From Scatosoma sp964459515 (GTDB lineage: Bacteria; Bacillota; Clostridia; Christensenellales; Borkfalkiaceae): DNA of 25,308 nucleotides. Made by a program: the position numbers and the translations under genes. The stretch is taken from contig CAYWML010000014.1 in assembly GCA_964459515.1 (NCBI GenBank), positions 1-25,308 on the forward strand. Direction: 5' to 3'. Below, piece after piece: positions 13,838 to 20,634 of this stretch. A model generated the notes under the pieces. The model saw only the letters and a program-made list of their open reading frames with translations. It searched no databases and had not been told where the DNA came from. The stretch's first letter is position 1, and each line of letters begins with the position of its first letter.

Positions 13838-15091
13838 ATGGAAATTCAACTGACCGCCGATCAAGAATGCGCGAAAAATTTAATAGCGGAATGGTTTTTC
13901 AATACGGACGACAAAGTGTTCGTGTTGTCGGGCTATGCAGGGACGGGAAAAACTTTTCTCATCGATTACCTCGTGCGCGACGTGTTGCGGCTGAAAGTCG
14001 GCACGGAAGCCGTATTTGTTTCGCCGACGGGAAAAGCGGCGGCAAATCTCGTGAAAAACGGCACGGTGGCAGGTACGGTGCACAGTTTGATCTATTTTCG
14101 GGACGAAGAGGATTTCGACGTGGACGCAAACGGGGAAATCGTGGAGAGCGATACGCCATCTTTTCTCCGTCGGGAAAAGATTGACGAAAAGATTCGTTTA
14201 ATCGTCGTGGACGAAGCTTCTATGATAAACGAAACCGTGCTTGTCGATTTGTTGAGTTTCGGCAAGAAATGCCTGTTCGCAGGCGACGGCGCGCAGCTTC
14301 CGCCTGTCAACGGCACTTGTCCTTTAATGGAAAATCCGCATTATACGCTGACGGAGATCGTACGGCAGGCGGCGGATAATCCGATTATTCAAATCGCTTG
14401 CATGGCGCGTGAGGGCAAGGATATTCCTTACGGAAATTACGGCGACAGCGTTTGCGTGCTTCCGAAAAACGCTTTATCCTTACGGGAACGAAAGCGGTTG
14501 TTTTTGAAGGCAGATCAAATTATATGCGGCAGAAACAGTACGCGCGCGGCGATTAACGCCGAAGTGCGGCGGTATAAGGGGATTGCCGAAACGGCGTTTT
14601 TGCCGACGGAAGGGGAAAAGGTCATCTGCACGCTGAACGATTGGGAAAAACCGCTGGACGAGGGCAAACGCTTTCATCTCGTCAACGGCGTCATCGGTAC
14701 GGCGCGCGACGTACGGGAGAGCGTGGACGCTTTGGCTACGATGGAGTTTCAGGCAGACTTCATGCAAAGCGGCGTAAAAGTACCTTTCGACACGGGAATA
14801 TTTACGACGGGAAAGTATCGTCATCATTACGGAAACCGCGCGATTACGCTTTCCGACGGCACGGTCGTGCACGAATACGATTTTGCCATGCTTCGCCGTT
14901 TTCGGGCTGTCTCCGACGAGCCGATTTGCCGTTTCGAGTTCGCCTATGCGGTCACTTGCCATAAAGCGCAAGGCTCGGAATTCGATTTCGTCGTCGTATT
15001 CGACGAATCGCGCGTGTTCGGGGAAGAGCGCGCCCGATGGCTGTATACGGCGGTGACGCGCGCGAAAGAAAAGCTTTTGATTCTCCGTTAA
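13838..15091 (+). CDS. Dda/RecD-like ATP-dependent DNA helicase (SF1)
   Basis: A 417-residue superfamily 1B helicase, close in size to phage T4 Dda (439) and lacking the N-terminal extension of RecD2. Motifs in order: Walker A GYAGTGKT at 32-39; motif Ia SPTGKAA at 62-68 and TVHSL at 80-84; Walker B VVDEASM at 123-129; motif III GDGAQLPPV at 149-157; motif V TCHKAQGSEFD at 373-383; motif VI WLYTAVTRAKEKL at 401-413. All key residues are present. Expected role: 5'-3' unwinding in repair or fork restart. The LexA box upstream suggests DNA-damage induction. The ATG has only a weak Shine-Dalgarno site. Monocistronic, since ttcA has its own promoter. A phage origin is possible, but no phage gene is near. 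Confidence 0.92.
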   Translation: MEIQLTADQECAKNLIAEWFFNTDDKVFVLSGYAGTGKTFLIDYLVRDVLRLKVGTEAVFVSPTGKAAANLVKNGTVAGTVHSLIYFRDEEDFDVDANGEIVESDTPSFLRREKIDEKIRLIVVDEASMINETVLVDLLSFGKKCLFAGDGAQLPPVNGTCPLMENPHYTLTEIVRQAADNPIIQIACMAREGKDIPYGNYGDSVCVLPKNALSLRERKRLFLKADQIICGRNSTRAAINAEVRRYKGIAETAFLPTEGEKVICTLNDWEKPLDEGKRFHLVNGVIGTARDVRESVDALATMEFQADFMQSGVKVPFDTGIFTTGKYRHHYGNRAITLSDGTVVHEYDFAMLRRFRAVSDEPICRFEFAYAVTCHKAQGSEFDFVVVFDESRVFGEERARWLYTAVTRAKEKLLILR

Positions 15092-15101
15092 GGAAAACCG
15101 C

Positions 15102-15131
15102 TTGACGAGCGCGCCGCAAATTTGCTATAAT
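15102..15131 (+). promoter_or_regulatory. Extended -10 promoter of ttcA
   Basis: TTGACG (15102-15107), 18-bp spacer, TATAAT (15126-15131) preceded by TGC, an extended -10. It starts 11 bases after the helicase stop. Confidence 0.85.
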
Positions 15132-15154
15132 GTTCTCGTTCGGAGAAAAAAAGT

Positions 15155-15991
15155 ATGGCAAAAGTTTTGGAAAAATATCAAGAGACGGAACGTTCGATTT
15201 TGACGACTTACCGAAAAACAATATGGTCGCCGTTCGTCTTGGCGGTGAAGAAATATCGTTTGATTGCGGCAGGGGATAAGATAGCCGTTTGCATTTCGGG
15301 CGGAAAGGACAGTATGCTGCTTGCAAAACTCATGCAGGAGTTACAGCGGCACAGCGACGTTCCTTTCGATCTCGTCTTTTTGATGATGGATCCCGGATAT
15401 ACCGCGGAAAATCGGAAGCGGATAGAAGAAAACGCCGCGCTCCTGCATATTCCGCTTACGACTTTCGAAAGCGACGTTTTCTCTTCGGCGGAAAAAGCCG
15501 ACGCCGCCTCGCCCTGTTATTTGTGCGCACGTATGCGCAGAGGACATTTATACGCGAAAGCAAAAGAATTGGGTTGCAATAAAATCGCACTCGGACACCA
15601 CAAAAGCGACGTAATCGAAACGACGCTCATGGGTATGCTGTACGGCGGACAAGTGCAAGGCATGTTGCCGCGGATAAAGAGCAAAAATTTCGAGGGCATG
15701 GAGCTGATTCGTCCGATGTACTGTATTTTGGAAAACGATATTTTGCGTTGGCAAGCGCATAACGATTTGGAATTTATCGCTTGCGCCTGTAAATTTACGC
15801 AACGCGTGACGGGCGGCGAAGAGGACGGATTTTCCGCCAGACGACGCGTAAAGCGACTGATAGCGGAATTGAAAAAAGAGAATCCGAACGTAGAGGACGG
15901 CATTTTTCAAAGCATACATAACGTACAGCTGGATACCTTGGTGGAATATAAGCAGGGCGACGTGCGGCATTCGTTTTTAGAAAAATTTTGA
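15155..15991 (+). CDS. ttcA: TtcA-family tRNA 2-thiocytidine synthetase-like protein
   Basis: A 278-residue PP-loop ATPase. The pyrophosphate loop SGGKDS is at 48-53; CYLC at 121-124 supplies two cluster cysteines and Cys210/Cys212 (IACAC) the third, matching the CxxC plus distal Cys that bind [4Fe-4S] in TtcA. GHHKSD at 147-152 is another family mark. TtcA thiolates cytidine 32 of some tRNAs; clostridial members are less studied, so the exact nucleotide is inferred. Good Shine-Dalgarno CGGAGA (15141-15146). Monocistronic as far as the sequence shows. Confidence 0.88.
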   Translation: MAKVLEKYQETERSILTTYRKTIWSPFVLAVKKYRLIAAGDKIAVCISGGKDSMLLAKLMQELQRHSDVPFDLVFLMMDPGYTAENRKRIEENAALLHIPLTTFESDVFSSAEKADAASPCYLCARMRRGHLYAKAKELGCNKIALGHHKSDVIETTLMGMLYGGQVQGMLPRIKSKNFEGMELIRPMYCILENDILRWQAHNDLEFIACACKFTQRVTGGEEDGFSARRRVKRLIAELKKENPNVEDGIFQSIHNVQLDTLVEYKQGDVRHSFLEKF

Positions 15992-16033
15992 TTATGACGG
16001 TCTAAATCGCGACGCGCGCGCATACGCTAAGGT

Positions 16034-16285
16034 ATGCAGGACAATAAACATTCGTTGGAACTTACACAAAGGAAAAATTTGACGATAAACGGCGTAGACA
16101 GCGTATCTTCCTTTTCGGACGCGCGGATCGTGTTGCGGCTCGTCGGCGGCGAGAAGCTTACCGTCGTCGGGTCCGGATTGAAAATAACGGGCTTTACGAA
16201 GGCGAGCGGTTCGTTCGCGGCGGAGGGAGAGATTCTCGGCGTTTCCTACGGCGGAAAGAGCCTCGTGGCGCGTCTGTTTAAGTAA
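16034..16285 (+). CDS. yabP: Sporulation protein YabP
   Basis: An 83-residue YabP/YqfC-family protein: LTINGVDSVSSFSDARIVL, LTVVGSGLKITGF and a C-terminal SYGGKSLVARLFK, which aligns with the SKLFK end of B. subtilis YabP. The family is needed for spore formation in the mother cell. An in-frame stop (16028-16030) limits the start; ATG 16034 has AAGG only one base before it, too close for a normal Shine-Dalgarno. Followed without a gap by yabQ and then divIC, the same order as in B. subtilis. Confidence 0.88.
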   Translation: MQDNKHSLELTQRKNLTINGVDSVSSFSDARIVLRLVGGEKLTVVGSGLKITGFTKASGSFAAEGEILGVSYGGKSLVARLFK

Positions 16286-16651
16286 ATGGACGCGAAAAAC
16301 CAGCTTTACTTTTTCCTTTGTTGCGTTGTCGTCGGGTATTGCGGCGGCGGAATATACGAAATCGTTTCGCTTTTGCGCCTGCCGTTTTGCTTTTGCAAAC
16401 GCCTGCGCGCGGCGGCGAAGACGGGTACGGATTTGTTATTCGGGGCGGCGTTTGCCTGCTTTGCGATATATACGGCGTTTTGCCTGCGTTTTACGGGTGT
16501 TCGCGGTTATATGTTTATCGGCTATTTGTGCGGCGGTTTATTATATGCAAAAACTTTGCGAAGAATAGTTGCATTTCTTGAAAAAGTATGCTATAATAGG
16601 CTTACCGAAACGGTAAAAAGGCTTAAAACGACGAAAAACTCTCCGAATTGA
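16286..16651 (+). CDS. yabQ: Spore cortex biosynthesis protein YabQ
   Basis: A 121-residue membrane protein with about three hydrophobic segments (7-27, 46-66, 71-88) and a basic C-terminal end. GGGIYEIVSLLR matches the family's first conserved motif (G...D.yr). YabQ is a mother-cell membrane protein required for cortex formation in B. subtilis. The assignment rests on this motif plus its place between yabP and divIC. The ATG directly abuts the yabP stop codon. Its last 80 bases carry the divIC promoter. Confidence 0.82.
   Translation: MDAKNQLYFFLCCVVVGYCGGGIYEIVSLLRLPFCFCKRLRAAAKTGTDLLFGAAFACFAIYTAFCLRFTGVRGYMFIGYLCGGLLYAKTLRRIVAFLEKVCYNRLTETVKRLKTTKNSPN
16569..16597 (+). promoter_or_regulatory. 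Sigma-A promoter for divIC inside yabQ
   Basis: TTGCAT (16569-16574), 17-bp spacer, TATAAT (16592-16597) with TGC before it (extended -10). The perfect dyad TTACCG-AAA-CGGTAA (16602-16616) would sit at the 5' end of the transcript. It lets the division gene be expressed in growing cells independently of the sporulation genes. Confidence 0.82.
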
Positions 16652-16662
16652 GAGGTGGATAT

Positions 16663-16923
16663 ATGACACAAGAAAAAATGCGAAAACTCATTACGGCATG
16701 CGTCACAGCGGCTACCGTTTTGTTCGTCGTGCTTTTAAGCTTTTTGATTTATCAATGGATACGTTTGGCTACCTTGAACAAAAAGATAGCTACTGCCGAA
16801 GCGGAAGTTGCGTATTGGGAACAGCAAGTTTCGCTTTCGGAAAACGATTTGAACAAATATCAAAACGAAACGTATTTGAGATGGGCGTATGAAAACTTAA
16901 AAGCCCTCGAAGGAAGAAAATAA
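16663..16923 (+). CDS. divIC: Cell-division protein DivIC (FtsB-like septum formation initiator)
   Basis: An 86-residue bitopic protein: short cytoplasmic N-terminus, transmembrane helix at about 10-32, then a coiled coil (LNKKIATAEAEVAYWEQQVSLSE) and a C-terminal segment (ETYLRWAYENLKALEGRK) typical of DivIC/FtsB. It acts with FtsL and DivIB at the divisome. The start at ATG 16663 is chosen for AGAGGTGG (16651-16658). It overlaps ppx by one base (TAATG). The position after yabP-yabQ is conserved in Firmicutes and supports the call. Confidence 0.9.
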   Translation: MTQEKMRKLITACVTAATVLFVVLLSFLIYQWIRLATLNKKIATAEAEVAYWEQQVSLSENDLNKYQNETYLRWAYENLKALEGRK

Positions 16924-17789
16924 TGCAGAAATTCGCCGTTATAGACATCGGTTCTAATTCCGTTCGCCTCATGCTTGTGGCGGACGGAAAAACTTTATAT
17001 AAGACGTTGCAAACGACGCGCTTGGGCGAGGGGCTTGCCGCCGCGCCCGTGCTTTTGCCGCAGGCGATCGAGCGTACGGCGCAAGCGGTTGCCGCTTTGC
17101 GCGAACGCGCCCTTGCAGACGGCGCGGAGAAGGTGTACGTTTTTGCTACGGCGGCAGTGCGCAGTGCCGAAAATCGAGAAATATTTTTAAGCCGCGTACG
17201 TGCGTTGTGCGGTTTGTCCGTAGAGGTAATCTCGGGCGAAAAGGAAGCGGAAATCGGCATTTTAGGCGCGTTGGGCGAAGCAGACGGCGCGTTGATCGAC
17301 GTCGGCGGCGCAAGCACGGAGATTGTCGTAAAAGCAGGCGGTGCGTTGATTTATAAGAAAAGCGCGGATATCGGCGTCGTGCGCTTAAAAGACGCTTGCG
17401 GAAGGGATAAGGACAAGCTGATCTCGGCGGCGCGAGCGGCGGCAAAGACGTACGGAGCGGTACGCTTGCCGAAAACGCTGTACGCGATCGGCGGCACGGC
17501 AACGACGCTCGCCGCGCTATTTCTCGGCTTACAGATGTACGATTCCGCTCGCGTGACGGGTACGGAAATTACGCAGGCGCAATTGGCGCGTTTGGCGGAT
17601 AGGCTTTCGGCAATGTCCGTGGAAGAGATTGCCGCTCTTCCTTGTATGCCTAAGGGCAGAGCGGACGTTTTATCCGGCGGCGCGGTGCTGCTTAGCACGT
17701 TGACGGAAATCTTCGGCGTGGAGAAATTGATCGTCAGCGATCGCGATAATTTAGAAGGCTACGCCGTTTGGAACGGACTTATGCGATAA
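16923..17789 (+). CDS. Ppx/GppA-family phosphatase
   Basis: A 288-residue member of the exopolyphosphatase/guanosine pentaphosphatase family with the ASKHA fold: DIGSNSVRL at 8-16, VFATAAVRSAENR around 73-85, the phosphate loop DVGGASTE at 126-133, and YAIGGTATTLAAL around 190-202. It is the short, two-domain form (no C-terminal HD domain), as common in Firmicutes. Whether polyphosphate or pppGpp is the substrate cannot be told; no polyphosphate kinase is in the window. Shine-Dalgarno AAGGAAG (16910-16916), start codon overlapping the divIC stop. Confidence 0.93.
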   Translation: MQKFAVIDIGSNSVRLMLVADGKTLYKTLQTTRLGEGLAAAPVLLPQAIERTAQAVAALRERALADGAEKVYVFATAAVRSAENREIFLSRVRALCGLSVEVISGEKEAEIGILGALGEADGALIDVGGASTEIVVKAGGALIYKKSADIGVVRLKDACGRDKDKLISAARAAAKTYGAVRLPKTLYAIGGTATTLAALFLGLQMYDSARVTGTEITQAQLARLADRLSAMSVEEIAALPCMPKGRADVLSGGAVLLSTLTEIFGVEKLIVSDRDNLEGYAVWNGLMR

Positions 17790-17802
17790 CGGAGAAAGGA
17801 AA

Positions 17803-18867
17803 GTGAAAGGTGCGGTAAAAAAAATATATGCGACCATATGCGCGTTGCTTATGCTTATCGGTTACGTGCTTGTCTTTTGTCTTTCGCTGCGCGAAAGCAA
17901 CATGGCCGCTACGCTTGCCGTCGGCGGTATGGCGACGGGTATGTTGCTCGCGCCCGTCGTGCACGAATGCGGACATGTTGCGTTCGCGCTTTGCAACGGT
18001 ATGCAGTGGATGCGCGTTAAATGTTTCTGCTTCTGCTTTTCGAAAGCGGAAGGCGAAAAGAGAGTGGCGTTCGCTTCGCCGTTTGCGGCGGATAGCACGG
18101 ACGTGCTTCCGAAAAGCAGCGGGAATATGCGTAAAAGGACGGTGCGGTACGTTACGGGCGGACTCGTTTGCGGCGGCGTTTTTGCGGCAACGCTTTTGGT
18201 CGGCGCGATACTTTGTTCTGCCGTCGGGAAAACGAATTGGTTCTTGTGGGGAACGCTTCCTTATTCCGTTTATTTGTTCCTTTTGAACGTCGTTTCCGCG
18301 GAGTATGAGAGCGGCAAAACGGATATGCTGGTGTATCGCGAAATACGCCGTAACGAGCCGACTGCGCGCGTGTTGTTATCCGTCATGGAAATCCAAGGGC
18401 TTTTGTTCGAGGGAAAACGCTTTTCGGAAATCGACGACGCGTTGTTTTACGATTTGCCGCAGATTTGCGAGGACGAACCGTTATACGCCGTATTGACGGA
18501 TTTGCGCTATCGCCATCATTTGGATAAAGCGGAAACGGAGAAAGCGGCGTCTTGCTTAAATCGTTTGGCTGGTTTGCAAGTTTACCTTACGGATCGCGAA
18601 ACGGAGCGTATCGCCGCCGAGCTTACTTATATGCACGCCGTCGGCGGAGATCGGGAACGAGCAGACGCTTGCGGCGCGCTTTGCAAAGACTTTTTGCAAT
18701 CGGAGTGCGCCGTTGCAAAACGAGTTTTGGCGGCGTATTCGGCGGCGTTCGGCGATAAAAACGCAATCGCGCCGCTTATGGAACAAGCGCGAAAATGTTT
18801 GGAGAAAGAACCGATAGCAGGCGCGCGTATGCTGGAAGAAGCATTGCTCGCGCGTATAAAATATTGA
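17803..18867 (+). CDS. M50-like membrane metalloprotease with helical C-terminal domain
   Basis: A 354-residue protein with hydrophobic segments at about 8-28, 36-63, 116-140 and 146-165. The second contains HECGH (54-58), an HExxH zinc motif in a membrane helix, as in site-2/M50 proteases; LLNVVSAEYESGKTDM (160-175) resembles the N-x-x-(P)...D element, with Asp174 as candidate third ligand. The Pro usual after the Asn is missing. Residues about 185-354 are soluble and helical, perhaps TPR-like, by inference; no PDZ or CBS domain. GTG start, fixed by GGAG at 17791-17794, 13 bases after ppx, so cotranscribed. Target unknown; regulated proteolysis in division or sporulation is a context guess. 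Confidence 0.75.
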   Translation: MKGAVKKIYATICALLMLIGYVLVFCLSLRESNMAATLAVGGMATGMLLAPVVHECGHVAFALCNGMQWMRVKCFCFCFSKAEGEKRVAFASPFAADSTDVLPKSSGNMRKRTVRYVTGGLVCGGVFAATLLVGAILCSAVGKTNWFLWGTLPYSVYLFLLNVVSAEYESGKTDMLVYREIRRNEPTARVLLSVMEIQGLLFEGKRFSEIDDALFYDLPQICEDEPLYAVLTDLRYRHHLDKAETEKAASCLNRLAGLQVYLTDRETERIAAELTYMHAVGGDRERADACGALCKDFLQSECAVAKRVLAAYSAAFGDKNAIAPLMEQARKCLEKEPIAGARMLEEALLARIKY

Positions 18868-18910
18868 AAGAACGGACATACAGTAAAGAAAAACGAAACG
18901 GGACGAGAAT

Positions 18911-20434
18911 ATGGAAAAAACGGAAATAAGCGAAACGGCAAAACGGCGTGCGGGGATTTTAATGCCCGTCTCCTCGTTGCCGTCCGAAGAGGGGATAGGT
19001 ACGTTGGGCAAAGGTGCATTCGCTTTTGTCGATTGGTTGCATTCGGCAGGTATGCGCATTTGGCAGGTATTGCCGTTGTTGCCGACGGGCTACGGCGACA
19101 GTCCCTATCAATCGTGTGCGTCGAACGCATTGAATTATTATTTTATCGATTTGGAAACGCTTGCAGGCGAAGGGCTTTTGGAAGAAGCCGAATATCGTTC
19201 CGTCGAATGGGGAGCGGACGCGCGGCGCGTAGATTATACGCGGCTGTTTCGTTCTAAAATCCCCGTTTTGGAAAAAGCGTTCGCGCGGTTTTCGAAAAAC
19301 GAACCGACTTGGCAAGCTTTTTTGCAAGAGGGAAAATATTACGATTTTGCCGTGTTCATGACGTTGAAACGGAAAAACGGCTACGCGCCTTGGCAAGAAT
19401 GGCAGGAAGCCGAACGCAGTCCCGAAACGCTCCCTTCGGCTTTTTATGCGGAATACGCCGAAGAAATCGATTTTTGGCAATTTACGCAATATATATTTTT
19501 GAAACAGTGGCGTGCGCTTACGGCGTATGCGCACGAAAAAGGCGTGGAGATCATGGGCGATATGCCGATTTATCTTTCCGAGGACAGCGTAGAGATGTGG
19601 AAGTATCGCCGAGAGCTGTTTATGTTGGACGAAAATGGTCGGCTTGCCGTGCGCGCGGGCGTGCCGCCCGACGCTTTCTCCGAGGACGGGCAGCTGTGGG
19701 GAAATCCCGTGTACGATTGGGATAAAATGCGCGAAAACGGCTACGCTTGGTGGCGAAACCGCATCGTCGATATGTTGCAAACGCAATTCGACGTCGTGCG
19801 CATCGATCATTTTCGCGCTTTCGATCGCTTTTACGCCGTTCCGTTCGGTGCGGACAGCGCGCGTGAGGGCGAATGGCTGGACGGTCCGAAAGCCGAGTTG
19901 TTCGTCGGCATGGAAAACTTATCCGTCGTTGCGGAGGATCTGGGCGTGATAGACGACGGCGTTCGCTCGTTGTTGCGCGCAACGGGCTATCCCGGTATGA
20001 AAGTTTTTCAATTCGCTTTCGACGGCAACGCCGACAATGAATATTTGCCGTCTAATTTCACCGACGAAAATTGCGTAGCGTATACGGGCACGCACGACAA
20101 CGATACGTTGCGCTCCTTTATCGAGAGTATGGACGTAGCCGAACGCAAAGCGTTTGAACGGGTTTTTGAAGAGGAGTGTCTTATCGCGGACGTGGCGTAT
20201 TTGACGGAAAGCGCGGAAACGGAATGCGAAAGCGCAATCGAACTGTTGTTCGCTTCTAAGGCGAATACGGTGATCGTGCCCATGCAGGACGTATTGTGCA
20301 TGGGCGCGGAAGCTCGCTTGAACGCGCCTGCAACCCTTTCGGAAACAAATTGGACGTTTCGCTTTCTCGAAAAGGATTTCGGAAGAAGAAAAGCCGCATG
20401 GTTGAAAAATCTTACGGAAACGTACGCGCGGTAA
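18911..20434 (+). CDS. malQ: 4-alpha-glucanotransferase (amylomaltase, GH77)
   Basis: A 507-residue GH77 enzyme that transfers alpha-1,4-glucan segments between maltodextrins. N-terminal marks: GILMPVSSLPS (15-25) and GYGDSPYQSCASNALN (60-75). Catalytic residues: nucleophile Asp299 in VVRIDHFRAFDRF, acid/base Glu342 in VAEDLG, and Asp396 in GTHDNDT. The length matches bacterial amylomaltases. Shine-Dalgarno GGGACGAG just before the ATG. It is 43 bases after the M50-like gene with no terminator between, so probably the last gene of that operon, and it precedes a maltodextrin-type transporter operon, a functional link. Confidence 0.95.
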   Translation: MEKTEISETAKRRAGILMPVSSLPSEEGIGTLGKGAFAFVDWLHSAGMRIWQVLPLLPTGYGDSPYQSCASNALNYYFIDLETLAGEGLLEEAEYRSVEWGADARRVDYTRLFRSKIPVLEKAFARFSKNEPTWQAFLQEGKYYDFAVFMTLKRKNGYAPWQEWQEAERSPETLPSAFYAEYAEEIDFWQFTQYIFLKQWRALTAYAHEKGVEIMGDMPIYLSEDSVEMWKYRRELFMLDENGRLAVRAGVPPDAFSEDGQLWGNPVYDWDKMRENGYAWWRNRIVDMLQTQFDVVRIDHFRAFDRFYAVPFGADSAREGEWLDGPKAELFVGMENLSVVAEDLGVIDDGVRSLLRATGYPGMKVFQFAFDGNADNEYLPSNFTDENCVAYTGTHDNDTLRSFIESMDVAERKAFERVFEEECLIADVAYLTESAETECESAIELLFASKANTVIVPMQDVLCMGAEARLNAPATLSETNWTFRFLEKDFGRRKAAWLKNLTETYAR

Positions 20435-20476
20435 AAGATCGCGCAAGTATAAAAAAAGAAAAAATAACCGACAATT

Positions 20477-20517
20477 AAGGCAATGCCGCGCGAGATCGAC
20501 GGCTTGCCTTTTCTTTT
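20477..20517 (+). terminator. Terminator of the malQ operon
   Basis: AAGGCAA-GCCG (20477-20488, one bulged T) pairs with CGGC-TTGCCTT (20500-20510), followed by a T-rich run to 20517. Confidence 0.85.
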
Positions 20518-20552
20518 GCTTAGCAAAAAGGCGATTGAAAGCAAAAGCAAAA
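20514..20552. promoter_or_regulatory. Cluster of AGCAAAA half-sites before the sugar transporter operon
   Basis: TTTTGCT-T-AGCAAAA (20514-20528) is a perfect 7-1-7 palindrome, followed by AGCAAAA at 20540-20546 and 20546-20552. It could be a regulator's binding array. The first half overlaps the malQ terminator tail. No consensus sigma-A promoter could be found between here and the gene (TATAAA at 20574-20579 has no good -35), which fits an activator-dependent promoter. Confidence 0.4.
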
Positions 20553-20608
20553 TTCGTCCAAAGCAATCTTTCGTATAAAAAAGCGTAAATAAGCAACACT
20601 AAGAGAAA

Positions 20609-20623
20609 GCCGCTTTTTGCGGC
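20609..20623 (+). promoter_or_regulatory. Hairpin next to a strong Shine-Dalgarno site of the binding-protein gene
   Basis: GCCGC (20609-20613), loop TTTTT, GCGGC (20619-20623), directly followed by GGAGGTGG (20624-20631), three bases before the ATG. It may stabilise the mRNA or keep the ribosome site open. Confidence 0.5.
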
Positions 20624-20634
20624 GGAGGTGGAAT

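Noticed and set aside
18959..19810. 283-codon minus-strand frame inside malQ
   Set aside because: Antisense to a complete GH77 enzyme; composition rich in His, Arg and Phe is typical of a shadow frame.
20536..20549. CcpA cre-like site (TGAAAGCAAAAGCA)
   Set aside because: The central CG of the cre consensus is missing and symmetry is lost; the AGCAAAA repeat explains the match better.
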